NCBI GenBank assembly: GCA_027315115.1
Contig: DAHUYQ010000034.1
Coordinates: 1-32,125, forward strand
Direction: 5' to 3'
From: Solirubrobacterales bacterium
GTDB lineage: Bacteria; Actinomycetota; Thermoleophilia; Solirubrobacterales; Solirubrobacteraceae
Length of the DNA stretch: 32,125 nucleotides
Each line of letters starts with the position of its first letter. Positions within the stretch are counted from its first letter, which is position 1. This document shows, in pieces, positions 1-8,177 of the stretch. The position numbers and the translations under genes were made by a program. The notes under the pieces are model-generated. The model was not told the origin of the DNA. It made no database searches and saw only the letters and a list, made by a program, of their open reading frames with translations.

Positions 1-1
1 G

Positions 2-268
2 CCACCCGGCGCGATGCCACCCGGCGCGATGCCGCCACCCGGCGCGGCGCCGAGCCCCGAGCCCGACTCGGCGCGCGCGGCGCTGCCGGCCGCGCCCGGG
101 CTCGCCCAGCGCGCGAGCGACCCGCCGACCGAGGTGATCAGATCCGGCCTGAAAGGCAGCGACTCGCCACAGCGGACGGTCGCCTTCGATCCGATCTCCC
201 AGCTCGGCGGCGGCCGCGAGGGCGATGAGAGCGCCGAGAGCCCCAACTCCGGCCAGGACCGCCGGTGA
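2..268 (+). CDS. C-terminal part of a proline/glycine-rich protein (start outside window)
   Basis: The frame is open from the first bases of the window to a TGA at 266-268, so only the C-terminal end is present and no true start can be chosen. The visible part begins with a short PPGAM repeat, about two and a half copies, encoded by a 15-base tandem repeat at 2-40. A low-complexity Pro/Ala/Ser stretch follows, then a polar tail (TEVIRSGLKGSDSPQRTVAF). No catalytic motif or membrane segment is visible. The stop overlaps the GTG start of the next gene (GTGA, 265-268), which indicates co-transcription and coupled translation with the zinc-ribbon protein and nadB. The function is unknown. It could be the disordered tail of a larger protein. 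Confidence 0.5.
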   Translation, partial: PPGAMPPGAMPPPGAAPSPEPDSARAALPAAPGLAQRASDPPTEVIRSGLKGSDSPQRTVAFDPISQLGGGREGDESAESPNSGQDRR

Positions 269-516
269 GCTCGCTTGCGAGCCCCCCACCGGCGCCAGGA
301 GCCCAGTGGTCGCCGCCGGCCGCGGTCGGCGAATGGTGCCCCTTGTGCGGCGCGGCTCTGCTGGGTGAGCAGGACTGGTGCCTGCACTGCGGCGCCGCGG
401 CCAGGACGCGCCTAGCCGCGACACCGCGCTGGAGAGCTCCCGTGGCCGCTGTGGCGATAGTGCTGCTGGTCTCCCTGGCGATCCTCATCGCCTCCTTGGT
501 GAAGCTGATCGGATGA
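265..516 (+). CDS. Small zinc-ribbon protein with one C-terminal membrane helix
   Basis: The 83-residue protein has two CxxC knuckles (C25/C28 and C39/C42), a typical zinc ribbon. A basic linker follows, then one strongly hydrophobic helix at about residues 58-79 that ends two or three residues before the C-terminus. This is a tail-anchored layout with the ribbon probably in the cytoplasm. The GTG start at 265 overlaps the previous stop. The TGA at 514-516 overlaps the ATG of nadB at 513, so the three genes form one translationally coupled operon. Its role is unknown. It has no visible tie to NAD synthesis beyond position. Confidence 0.7.
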   Translation: MSSLASPPPAPGAQWSPPAAVGEWCPLCGAALLGEQDWCLHCGAAARTRLAATPRWRAPVAAVAIVLLVSLAILIASLVKLIG

Positions 517-2030
517 GCCGGGCGGTCAGAGGGGGGAGCGGGCAGGCGCCGACGCCGCCCGCCGACGATGAGCACGTGCAGTTCGTGGACGTCGCGGTCG
601 CGGGCGGCGGCGCGGCAGGTCTCTACGCCGCGCTCTGCGCCGCACGAAGCGGCGCGACGGTCGCGCTGCTGACTGCGGCGCCTCTGGCCGCCACCGCGAG
701 CTACTGGGCGCAGGGAGGTCTGGCGGCGGCGGTCGGAGCCGACGACTCCTTCGAGCTGCACCTGGCCGACACGCAGCGCGCCGGCCGCGATGCGACGCGG
801 CAGTCTGCTGCCGAAGCGCTGGTGCGCGAAGCGCCGGATCGCCTACGCGACCTGCAGGCGCTCGGGCTGCGCTTCGACGCCGATCGCTTCGGGGCCCTGG
901 CGCTGGGCCTGGAGGGTGGCCACTCGGTGCGCAGGATCGTGCATGCCGGCGGGAGCGCGACGGGCAGGCGGATGCTGCGCCAGCTCTCCGCACTGGTGGC
1001 TGAGCACACCTCGATCACGGTGCTAGAGGGCGACGCGGGCCGCGTGCGCCAGCTCCTGATGCTGGACGGCCGCTGCGTGGGCGTTGCCTGCGAGAACGAG
1101 GCGGTGATCGCCGCTCGGGCGGTTCTGATCAGCACCGGCGGGGCCGCCGCGCTGTGGGCCCGCACGACCAATCCGCCGGGCTCGGTGGGCACCGGCCTGA
1201 TGCTGGCCGCGGCCGCCGGCGCGCGACTCGCCGATCTGGAGATGATGCAGTTCCACCCCACCGCGGTGATCGGCGTGCGGGGCCGCGAGGGCTTCCTGAT
1301 CACGGAGGCGATCCGCGGCGAGGGCGCGACCCTGCATGGCGCCGACGGCGAGCGATTCGTCGATGAGCTGGCGCCGCGGGACGAGGTCTCGCGTGCCATC
1401 CAGATGCAGCTCAACGCCACCGGCGCGCGCTCGGTGGGCTTGGACATGCGCCGTATCGACCCTGCGCTGTTCCCAAACGTCGTCGATGCGCTGCGCAAGG
1501 CCGGCATCGATCCTGCCACGAAGCTCATCCCCGTGGCTCCGGCCGCGCACTACACGATGGGCGGGATCGCAACCGACCTCGATGCTCGCACCACCGTGCC
1601 CGGGCTCTTCGCGCTCGGCGAGTCGGCGTGCACGGGGCTGCACGGAGCCAACAGACTGGCCTCCAACTCGCTGAGCGAGTGCTTCGTCTTTGCCCACAGA
1701 GCGATCGAGGCCGCTCTTCAGGAGTCGGCTCACAAAGGCCCGTCCGACGCTCGCCTCGCGGCCAGGACCGCGCCGCCGCCTCCAGTCGCCAAGTCGACTC
1801 GCGAGGCGCTCTGGACCCACGCCAACGTGCTGCGGGACGCCGCGGGGTGCAAGGCGCTCGCCGACGATCCCCACCCCCTCGCCCGCCTGATCGCCGCTTC
1901 TGCGCTGCGGCGACAGGAGAGCCGCGGCGCCCATCAGCGCACCGACCACCCTGACACGAACCCCAAGCTCGACCTCCACCACATCGTCGTGGAGCGTGAC
2001 GAAGAGCTGCGCTGGGAGATCTGGGAGTAG
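513..2030 (+). CDS. nadB: L-aspartate oxidase (quinolinate synthase B)
   Basis: NadB is a soluble FAD enzyme that oxidises L-aspartate to iminoaspartate, which NadA condenses with dihydroxyacetone phosphate to quinolinate in de novo NAD synthesis. The 505-residue protein shows the FAD dinucleotide motif GGGAAGLYAAL near the N-terminus, SYWAQGGLAAA, EGGHSVRRIVHAGG, MMQFHPT, ITEAIRGEGA, DELAPRDEVSRAI, HYTMGGI and the C-terminal FAD segment GLHGANRLASNSLSE. All are family hallmarks shared with the fumarate reductase/succinate dehydrogenase flavoprotein group. ATG 513 was chosen because it overlaps the preceding stop (ATGA); the longer open frame starting at 378 only overlaps the upstream gene. 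The helical C-terminal domain is shorter than in enterobacterial NadB. nadA and nadC are not in the window. Confidence 0.95.
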   Translation: MSRAVRGGSGQAPTPPADDEHVQFVDVAVAGGGAAGLYAALCAARSGATVALLTAAPLAATASYWAQGGLAAAVGADDSFELHLADTQRAGRDATRQSAAEALVREAPDRLRDLQALGLRFDADRFGALALGLEGGHSVRRIVHAGGSATGRRMLRQLSALVAEHTSITVLEGDAGRVRQLLMLDGRCVGVACENEAVIAARAVLISTGGAAALWARTTNPPGSVGTGLMLAAAAGARLADLEMMQFHPTAVIGVRGREGFLITEAIRGEGATLHGADGERFVDELAPRDEVSRAIQMQLNATGARSVGLDMRRIDPALFPNVVDALRKAGIDPATKLIPVAPAAHYTMGGIATDLDARTTVPGLFALGESACTGLHGANRLASNSLSECFVFAHRAIEAALQESAHKGPSDARLAARTAPPPPVAKSTREALWTHANVLRDAAGCKALADDPHPLARLIAASALRRQESRGAHQRTDHPDTNPKLDLHHIVVERDEELRWEIWE

Positions 2031-2043
2031 ATCTCCGCGCCGC

Positions 2044-2108
2044 AAACGTTGCGCTCTCAACGAGTTTCGCAAATTCCCAGCGGCGCCTAACCTGCGCTTA
2101 ACGTTTTT
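2044..2108 (+). terminator. Possible terminator after nadB
   Basis: AAACGTTGCGC at 2044-2054 can pair with GCGC and AACGTTT at 2094-2106, with a two-base bulge. The right arm runs into a T-rich stretch (TTTTTCTTAT). The loop is long, about 39 bases, so this is a weak candidate. The rest of 2031-2279 holds no gene that I can support. Confidence 0.3.
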
Positions 2109-2279
2109 CTTATCTCCCGCTTTACATAGCGCTCAAAACTGCTGAGCAGCGCTGTTGAAGGTCTGCTCACCGGACCTTTCGCCTGGGAGAGGTGTTGGCG
2201 CTCATACACGGAGAGAGAGCGGCTTCTCTGCTCAAGGCGGGCATGCGCATCAGGAACACGAGAAAGGCGAGGAGTCGCC

Positions 2280-2747
2280 ATGTACCAGTTCAGTCGAGCC
2301 ATCTACCGTGAGCTCGCACCGCATCTGAATGACACGAAGTCAGGCTCATCCGCGCTTGACAGCCACCGGCAGGTCCTGAGCGCCTGCGAGTCCACCGTCG
2401 AGCGGCTTGCCACCGACCGGTTCTATTTCGCAAAGCCCGCACGGACTCTGTTTGCGGACATCCGCATCCATTTTCCGATGAGCGCGCAGGAGCGCGTCTA
2501 TCAGGTGGTCACGAAGTACATCGCGTTGGCTCAGCAGTACCTGTCCGAGAACCCCGTCGCGGCCTACATGGCGGTCAGCGGCAAGCCGCTGCAGTGCCGT
2601 GCCACGACCCGCAAGGGTGAGGCCTGCCAGCGGATGCCCCTGCCGCACAACGGCTATTGCCCCTCGCATCAGCATCTGGCCGAGACAGAGGATCGGGATC
2701 TGGAGGGCCGGGGAGACCTCGCCACCAGGCAGCTCGCGGCGGCCTGA
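2280..2747 (+). CDS. Conserved-looking protein with a C-terminal C-C-C-H zinc-binding motif
   Basis: The 155-residue protein has an N-terminal part of about 100 residues with predicted helices and no recognised motif. A compact cysteine module follows: C106-x9-C116-x10-C127-x2-H130, within CRATTRKGEACQRMP and GYCPSHQ. This resembles the short Cys/His modules of the DUF5763 type (C-A-T-x-K-G-x-x-C ... Y-C-x-x-H), which are presumed to bind zinc. ATG 2280 follows a strong ribosome site (GGCGAGGAG). The gene stands alone between nadB and hyuA, with tandem hairpins directly after its stop. The function is unknown. The similarity to DUF5763 is from memory of the motif, not from a search. Confidence 0.75.
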   Translation: MYQFSRAIYRELAPHLNDTKSGSSALDSHRQVLSACESTVERLATDRFYFAKPARTLFADIRIHFPMSAQERVYQVVTKYIALAQQYLSENPVAAYMAVSGKPLQCRATTRKGEACQRMPLPHNGYCPSHQHLAETEDRDLEGRGDLATRQLAAA

Positions 2748-2750
2748 GCG

Positions 2751-2794
2751 GGCTCGGCAAACCGAGCCTTCCAGCAGGCTGAGCCTTCCGGCTC
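2751..2794 (+). terminator. Two tandem hairpins after the Cys-rich gene
   Basis: GGCTCGG (2751-2757) and CCGAGCC (2762-2768) form a perfect 7-bp stem with a 4-base loop, starting three bases after the TGA at 2745-2747. A second stem, GAGCC (2781-2785) and GGCTC (2790-2794), follows with a TTCC loop. There is no U-run, as is common for GC-rich actinobacterial terminators. It probably separates this gene from hyuA. Confidence 0.55.
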
Positions 2795-2882
2795 TGGCGG
2801 CGGCGCCGGCCAGACCGGCGGCCGGCAGGCCGCCGTGCTCACGGACGGCTTGCCAGAATGAGCGCATGGCGGAACATGAGCG

Positions 2883-4880
2883 ATGCTGCTCGGCGTAGAC
2901 GTCGGCGGCACCTTCACCGACGCCGTCCTGTTGGGTCAGGATGGAAGGATCCATACAGCGAAGGCGCCCACGACTCCCGCTGACCAGTCGGTCGGTGTGC
3001 TCGGCGCGGTGGCCGCCGCGCTCGAGCGCGCAGATGCCTCCGGCGCGCAGGTGCGGCGCTTCGCCCACGGCATGACCGTCGCCACCAACGCGCTGCTGGA
3101 GGGCAAGGTCGCAAGGACCGCGCTGCTGGCCACCAGGGGGTTCGCCGACCTGATCGAGCTCGGCCGGCAGGCCAGACCGGAGCTCTACCGGCTCTGCGCC
3201 GCTCCCCCCGCGCCGCTGACGCCTCCCGAGCGCCGCTTCGAGGCGCCAGAGCGCACCGGGCCCGAAGGCGTCATAGAAGCCCTCGAAGGGGAGGTCGCTC
3301 GGGAGACGGTCGCCGAGCTCGCAGCATGCGATCCCGAGGCGGTCGCCGTGGTCCTGCTGCACTCCTATGCCCACCCGGAGCATGAGCTCGCGCTGGCGCA
3401 GATGCTCGCCGCGGCGCTGCCGGATGCTCACATCTCGCTCTCCCACGACCTCGTCGGCACCTTCCGCGAGTACGAACGCGCCGCCACCACCGAGATCGAT
3501 GCGGCGCTCTCCCCTCTGCTGGGCCGCTATCTCGGCCATCTCAGCGCCCGTGCGAGCGACGGAGACCTGCCCGAGCCGCAGGTGATGCAGTCCTCGGGTG
3601 GGCTGCTGAGCTGCGCTCGCGCCGCCTCCCATGCGGCGCTCACGGTCCTCTCCGGTCCCGCGGGCGGAGCCGCAGGCGCGCAGATGCTCGCCCGCGCGTC
3701 CGCGGAGCCCAACGTCCTGTGCGTCGACATGGGTGGCACCTCATGCGACGTTTGCCTGGTCGCGGACGGCGCGGTCGCCGAGAGCGTCGAGCGCACCGTC
3801 GCCGGGCGCCCACTCGCGCTCCCCGCGCTGGACATCCACACGGTCGGCGCCGGAGGCGGATCGATCGCCTGGCGCGACGCGGGAGGCGCCATGCGCGTGG
3901 GCCCGCAGTCGGCGGGAGCGGACCCTGGACCGGCCTGCTACGGGCTTGGAGGCCAGGAGCCGACCGTCACCGACGCGAACCTGGTGCTCGGGCGGCTGCT
4001 GGCCGAGCAGCCGCTCGCAGGCGGAGTCGCGCTGCACGCCGATGCGGCGCACCGGGCCGTCGCGCGGCTGGCGCGGTCGCTCGGCCTGAGCACGATCGCC
4101 TGCGCTGAAGGCATCGTGCGGATCGCGGAGGCCGAGATGCTGGGCGCGCTGCGAGTGATGAGCGTGCAGCGCGGGCACGACCCGCGTGCCTTCGCGCTGA
4201 TGGGATTCGGCGGCGCCGGCCCGCTGCACGCGGCCTCGCTGGCCGCGGAGCTGGGCATACGGCGGGTGCTGTGCCCCCGCGCCTCCGGCGTGCTCTGCGC
4301 CCTGGGCCTGGCGGCAGCGGCGCCCCGGCGGGACACGGCGCGGACTGTGATGCTCCGCGGCGCGGCGTTCGACGAGCAGAGCCTGGATGCGGCCAGAGAC
4401 GAGCTGATCGCGGCCGCGACCGGCGCGCTCGGCGAGCGGCCGCACAGCGTCCGCGTGCGTGCCGAGCTGCGCTACCGCGGGCAGTCCTTCGAGCTGGCCG
4501 TGGACGCGCCGCCCGGCAGCGGGCCGCAGGAGCTCCAGGAGGCGTTCGCGAGGGAGCACGAGGCGCGCTACGGCTACCGCGACGCGGAAGGGCAGATCGA
4601 GCTGGTCACGCTCAGGGCCTCTGTGTTCGGGGCGGCGCCCGCGGTCACGCTTGCCCCGCGGGCCGGGTCCGCGCCCAAGCGCCTGAGCCGGGAGATGATC
4701 CTCGGCGGCATCCCGGTGCGGGCGCTCTGCCTGCAGGGCGAGCCTGCGCCCGGCACCCGGCTGCAGGGGCCGGCGCTGTGCGCGCTGCCGGAGACCACCG
4801 TGCTGGTCCCTGAAGGCTGGTCGGCGGACGTGGACGAGATGGGGACAATCATCATGCGGGCGCAGGAGGAGCCGCGATGA
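2883..4880 (+). CDS. hyuA: Hydantoinase/oxoprolinase family protein, subunit A
   Basis: The 665-residue protein belongs to the N-methylhydantoinase A / 5-oxoprolinase / acetone carboxylase beta superfamily, ATP-dependent enzymes acting on cyclic amides or ketones. It begins with the ASKHA phosphate motif GVDVGGTFTDAVL. Later come SGPAGGAAGA, the second phosphate motif DMGGTSCDVCLV, the adenosine-side HTVGAGGGSIAW, GADPGPACYGLGG and MGFGGAGPLHA. The length fits HyuA (about 650-700). ATG 2883 places the motif at residue 5, as is usual. The stop overlaps the ATG of hyuB (ATGA, 4877-4880), so the two subunits are made together. The substrate cannot be read from sequence: hydantoins, 5-oxoproline and other lactams are all possible. 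No transporter or hydrolase neighbour helps to decide. Confidence 0.9.
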   Translation: MLLGVDVGGTFTDAVLLGQDGRIHTAKAPTTPADQSVGVLGAVAAALERADASGAQVRRFAHGMTVATNALLEGKVARTALLATRGFADLIELGRQARPELYRLCAAPPAPLTPPERRFEAPERTGPEGVIEALEGEVARETVAELAACDPEAVAVVLLHSYAHPEHELALAQMLAAALPDAHISLSHDLVGTFREYERAATTEIDAALSPLLGRYLGHLSARASDGDLPEPQVMQSSGGLLSCARAASHAALTVLSGPAGGAAGAQMLARASAEPNVLCVDMGGTSCDVCLVADGAVAESVERTVAGRPLALPALDIHTVGAGGGSIAWRDAGGAMRVGPQSAGADPGPACYGLGGQEPTVTDANLVLGRLLAEQPLAGGVALHADAAHRAVARLARSLGLSTIACAEGIVRIAEAEMLGALRVMSVQRGHDPRAFALMGFGGAGPLHAASLAAELGIRRVLCPRASGVLCALGLAAAAPRRDTARTVMLRGAAFDEQSLDAARDELIAAATGALGERPHSVRVRAELRYRGQSFELAVDAPPGSGPQELQEAFAREHEARYGYRDAEGQIELVTLRASVFGAAPAVTLAPRAGSAPKRLSREMILGGIPVRALCLQGEPAPGTRLQGPALCALPETTVLVPEGWSADVDEMGTIIMRAQEEPR

Positions 4881-6376
4881 TCGACCCGATCGAGCTGGAG
4901 GTGATCGCGGGGGCGCTGCGCGCCGCCTGCCAGGAGATGGGCGCGGTGCTGATCCGCTCGGCCCACTCTCCCAACATCAAGGAGCGTCGTGACTGCTCGG
5001 CGGCGCTGTTCGATCCGGCGGGCGAGATGGTGATGCAGGCCGAGCACATTCCCGTCCATCTCGGCTCGATGCCGGCGGCGGTGGCCGCGGTGCTCGGCGA
5101 GCGCCATCGCCCCGGCCAGTCGTGGATCCTCAACGACCCGTTCGCCGGCGGCACGCATCTGCCGGACATCACCGTGATAACGCCGGTGTTCATGGAGGAT
5201 GGGACGCTGCTCGGGTTCGCGGTCAACCGCGCCCACCACGCGGACGTGGGCGGCGCGAGCCCGGGCTCGATGCCGGCGGGCAGCCGCAGCATCCAGGAGG
5301 AGGGCGTGCTGATCCACCCACAGCCGCTCAGTCGGGAGAGCATCGAGCGCCTGGTCGCCGCGATGCGCCAGCCCGATCAGCGTCGCGCCGACCTGCGCGC
5401 GCAGCTTGCCGCCAACCGCACCGGCGCGATGCGGCTCCTGGAGCTGGCGCGGCGGATCGGGCTGGCGCGGCTGCGGGAGGGCAACGCCGCCGTGCTCGAC
5501 TACGCCGAGCGTCGGATGGCAGCCTGCATCGCGGAACTGCCCGACGGGACGCGGCACGCCCAGGACGTGCTTGAGGCCGGCGAGAGAGACCTGGAGCTGC
5601 GGCTGCGCGCCACGGTGCAGGGCGATCGGCTCACGCTGGACTTCACCGGCAGCGCCGCGCGAGACGAGGGCAACCTCAACTGTCCGCTCGCCGTCACCCG
5701 TTCTGCGTGCATGTTCGCGGTGCGCGTCCTGACCGACCCCGACATCCCCGCCTCCACCGGCGCCTTCAGGCCGGTGCGGGTGATCGCGCCGCCCGGAAGC
5801 CTTTTGAGCGCACAGGCGGGCGCGGCCGTGGCGGCCGGCAACGTGGAGACCTCATCGCGCGTGGCCGACATGGTGCTCGCCGCCTTCGGCCGCGCGCAGG
5901 GCCAGGGCACGATGAACAACCTCACGCTCGGCAACGAGCGCTTCAGCTACTACGAGACGATCGGCGGCGGGCAGGGCGCCTGCCCGGACGCCGACGGTCC
6001 AAGCGGCGTGCACGTCGCGATGAGCAACACGCTGAACACGCCGATCGAGGCGCTGGAGCGCGAGCTGCCGCTGCGCCTCACCGGCTACAGGATGCGACGC
6101 GGCTCAGGCGGCGCCGGCCGGCACGCCGGCGGCGAGGGCGTCGTGCGCGAGATGCAGGCGCTCGCGCCCATGTCCTTCTCGCTGATCACCGAGCGCAGGC
6201 GGCATCGACCGGCCGGAGCGGCCGGCGGGAAGCCGGGGATGGCGGGCGTCAACCTGCTGCTCAGGGCCCCCGGCCGGGACGCCGCCAACCTCGGGCCAAA
6301 GGCGGACGGCGACCTCGCTCCCGGGGACCGTCTGCGCATCGAAACCCCCGGCGGAGGCGGTCACGGGGAGCCCTGA
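4877..6376 (+). CDS. hyuB: Hydantoinase/oxoprolinase family protein, subunit B
   Basis: This 499-residue protein is the partner of the preceding subunit. It carries the HyuB hallmarks: an opening of the form DPIELEVIAGAL, SPNIKERRDCSAALFD, GEMVMQAEHIPVHLGSMP, NDPFAGGTHLPDITVITPVF, NRAHHADVGGASPGSMP and, near the C-terminus, GYRMRRGSGGAGRHAGGEG. In characterised family members the B chain works with the A chain in ATP-driven ring opening. The ATG at 4877 overlaps the hyuA stop by four bases. The gene ends with a glycine-rich tail (TPGGGGHGEP), which is typical of the family. No further gene of the operon follows on this strand before an AT-richer gap at 6377-6579. Confidence 0.9.
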   Translation: MIDPIELEVIAGALRAACQEMGAVLIRSAHSPNIKERRDCSAALFDPAGEMVMQAEHIPVHLGSMPAAVAAVLGERHRPGQSWILNDPFAGGTHLPDITVITPVFMEDGTLLGFAVNRAHHADVGGASPGSMPAGSRSIQEEGVLIHPQPLSRESIERLVAAMRQPDQRRADLRAQLAANRTGAMRLLELARRIGLARLREGNAAVLDYAERRMAACIAELPDGTRHAQDVLEAGERDLELRLRATVQGDRLTLDFTGSAARDEGNLNCPLAVTRSACMFAVRVLTDPDIPASTGAFRPVRVIAPPGSLLSAQAGAAVAAGNVETSSRVADMVLAAFGRAQGQGTMNNLTLGNERFSYYETIGGGQGACPDADGPSGVHVAMSNTLNTPIEALERELPLRLTGYRMRRGSGGAGRHAGGEGVVREMQALAPMSFSLITERRRHRPAGAAGGKPGMAGVNLLLRAPGRDAANLGPKADGDLAPGDRLRIETPGGGGHGEP

Positions 6377-6474
6377 TCAGCGCTCGCGGGGACCCCTGAG
6401 GCAGCCACAACGCACCGGAATGCAGCAACTTGCGGCCGCATACGCCTCAAAAAAACCCTCGATTTGCAGGGGAT

Positions 6475-6503
6475 TTGGGATTTTCGGCCGGATTTCGTAT
6501 CTT
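6475..6503 (+). promoter_or_regulatory. Predicted promoter of the DUF1802 gene
   Basis: TTGGGA at 6475-6480 and TATCTT at 6498-6503 are separated by 17 bases, a good sigma-A type pair. They lie in a stretch (about 6445-6510) clearly richer in A and T than its surroundings. Transcription would start near 6510, giving a leader of about 70 bases before ATG 6580. The rest of 6377-6579 shows no gene. Confidence 0.5.
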
Positions 6504-6579
6504 TAAGCGCGCCCCGCGCCAGCGATCATTCTCCGGCCGGGTCAACGAAATAGCCTGCAACCACTCGAAGAGCCTCACC

Positions 6580-7212
6580 ATGCCAATTGCTCTGAAGGAA
6601 TGGGCGGTCACCGTCCGGGCGCTCGCCGAAGGCGAGCAGCTTCTCACGCTCCGAAAGGGTGGAATCCGCGAGCCCGAAAAGCACTTCCAGCTCGACCACG
6701 AACGCTTCTTCCTCTATCCGACCTTCGACCATCAGGGACACGATCTCGTGCGCGAGTCCCACAGGCCGGAGCTGCGTCGCGCGCTGGAGGAAGGAGTCTG
6801 GAGCGACGGCGAGCCGTCAGTGTCCGAGTTCTCCTCCCCCGAAGGTCTGCCCCAACCCGACCGCGTCCGCATCAGGGCGTGGGCCGAGGTGGCGGGCCAC
6901 TTCACCATCACCGATCCGCGCTGCGTGGATGCGCTGTCGCCGTTCTACGTCTGGACGACCGACTATGCGGAGAAGCGGCTCGCCTGGAAGCGGAGGCACC
7001 CGCTGCACGTCCTGCTGCTGCGCACCTACCGGATCCCGCGACCGGTCACGGTGAAGATCAAGGACGAGTATCTGGGCTGCCGATCCTGGATCGAGCTCCA
7101 GCGCGACCTGCCCTTCGAGGGCACTCCCGTCCTCTCCGACGAGGAGTTCGAGCGCGCCTCGGAGGAGATCGAAGCGATCACACGCTCGGCGAGCACGCCC
7201 GCGCTCGTCTAG
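6580..7212 (+). CDS. DUF1802 family protein
   Basis: The 210-residue protein opens with ALKEWAVTVRAL followed by LLTLRKGGIRE, the characteristic start of DUF1802. It later has KHFQLDHERFFLYPTFDHQ and a middle part around FYVWTTDYAEKRLAWKRRHP, also typical of the family. The biochemical role of DUF1802 is not established. ATG 6580 was preferred over upstream starts in the same frame because the domain begins at once after it and the upstream part (6430-6579) is AT-rich and non-coding in character. The gene has its own promoter at 6475-6503. It converges on the minus-strand DUF2007 gene with only 12 bases between stops. Confidence 0.8.
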   Translation: MPIALKEWAVTVRALAEGEQLLTLRKGGIREPEKHFQLDHERFFLYPTFDHQGHDLVRESHRPELRRALEEGVWSDGEPSVSEFSSPEGLPQPDRVRIRAWAEVAGHFTITDPRCVDALSPFYVWTTDYAEKRLAWKRRHPLHVLLLRTYRIPRPVTVKIKDEYLGCRSWIELQRDLPFEGTPVLSDEEFERASEEIEAITRSASTPALV

Positions 7213-7224
7213 CAGGACCCACAC

Positions 7225-7755
7225 TCACAGTCGCGCGGCGATCGCGATCACGATCGCGACGATCGCCAGCGCGACGAGCAGCAGCGCCATCACCCGCCAC
7301 GGGGCCGCTATAGGAGCTGCCTGCTGCTCGGAGAGCAGATCGCTCTGCATCAACGTCTCCTGCGCGGCCTGCAGCGCCGAGGCCGGCACGAGCACGTCGC
7401 GTGGCCCCGAGGCCAGGAATTCGGGCACGTCGAAGCCTCGCGCGCGCCGCTGCATGCTCGGGATGCCCTGCTCCATGAGCAGGCTCTGGATGAGCTCGGC
7501 CTCCACCTGGTTGTGCGCGCCGACCAGGCGCACCGGCTGCCCCTCGGCGTAGCGCGGGTCGATCTTGCGCGCGAGCCGATGCCTATCGTGTTCGCCAGCC
7601 TCCATGCTCGCGGCGCCCGCCGCCCGCGAACGGTGGACCAGCGGCAGCCCGCACCTGGGACAGAAGCGCTCGGACTCGGCGGCGCTCGCCCCGCAGCCAG
7701 GACATACGAGCGACCCGCCGCCCGTCGCACCGGCCGGGCGAGGGCGCCTGCTCAG
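7225..7755 (-). CDS. Zinc-ribbon / DUF2007 protein with C-terminal membrane helix
   Basis: An N-terminal zinc ribbon (CPGCGASAAESERFCPRCG) is followed by a DUF2007-like domain (RLVGAHNQVEAELIQSLLME, then VPEFLASGPRDVLVP), a small fold proposed to take part in signalling. The protein ends in one hydrophobic helix of about 22 residues. The start is uncertain. The frame is open far back into mec, but no ATG, GTG or TTG lies between the end of mec and the ribbon. A CTG at 7755 overlaps the mec stop (CTGA) and is the best-placed candidate. The next in-frame ATG, at about 7605, would remove the ribbon. It is the last gene of the cysM-mec unit. A role in sulfur metabolism is only suggested by position. 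Confidence 0.65.
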   Translation of the reverse strand: MSRRPRPAGATGGGSLVCPGCGASAAESERFCPRCGLPLVHRSRAAGAASMEAGEHDRHRLARKIDPRYAEGQPVRLVGAHNQVEAELIQSLLMEQGIPSMQRRARGFDVPEFLASGPRDVLVPASALQAAQETLMQSDLLSEQQAAPIAAPWRVMALLLVALAIVAIVIAIAARL

Positions 7756-8171
7756 ACCGGCACCTCGCGCACGTCGATCGGCACCTCGCTGATCTGCGCT
7801 CCCTCTATAACGTAGGAGCGCACCTCTGGATTGGCCGGGTCCGAGAGCCCCACGATCAGCCACTCCACGTCGGGCCAAAGGGCGGCGAAGCCGACGTCGG
7901 TCTGGGACGGGTAGGGCGCCGAGCGGACGTGCGAGTGATAGATGGCGCCAAGCTCCCACCCCTGCTCTTCGATCGCCTCGCAGAGCTTCAGCAGCTCGGT
8001 CCCCTCGATCTCGAACCGCAGATCGCTGCGGTGCACGTTCTCGGCGCGATAGACGCGCTGCGCGCGCCGAGCGGTCAGGTCATCGACCGCGATGACGCCG
8101 CAGCACTCCTCGCCGGGAAGCTCCTGCGCGTGCGCGACCACCTGGTCCAGCAGCTCTTGAGCGATGTCCAT
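7752..8171 (-). CDS. mec: Mec-type JAMM metalloprotease (CysO-cysteine hydrolase)
   Basis: The 139-residue protein is a complete JAMM/MPN+ zinc protease: the catalytic Glu is E22 in GEECCGV, and the zinc motif is H79-S-H81, S89 and D92 in YHSHVRSAPYPSQTD. In Mycobacterium tuberculosis, Mec cuts cysteine from the C-terminus of the sulfur carrier CysO after CysM has built it there. The same role is supported here by cysM lying six bases upstream and by cysO elsewhere in the window. ATG 8171 is the natural start just after the cysM stop. Because the CysO here ends in Gly-Gly-Arg, Mec may also trim that last residue (inference; the QbsD/QbsE pair is a precedent). Confidence 0.88.
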   Translation of the reverse strand: MDIAQELLDQVVAHAQELPGEECCGVIAVDDLTARRAQRVYRAENVHRSDLRFEIEGTELLKLCEAIEEQGWELGAIYHSHVRSAPYPSQTDVGFAALWPDVEWLIVGLSDPANPEVRSYVIEGAQISEVPIDVREVPV

Positions 8172-8177
8172 GCGGCG

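Noticed and set aside
378..512. A longer NadB start at 378
   Set aside because: It only overlaps the zinc-ribbon gene. ATG 513 forms the ATGA overlap and gives the normal N-terminus before the FAD motif.
7240..7270. GATCGC-rich inverted repeat near the end of the DUF2007 gene as a terminator
   Set aside because: It lies within the codons of the membrane helix (repeated Ala-Ile-Val) and is explained by coding sequence.
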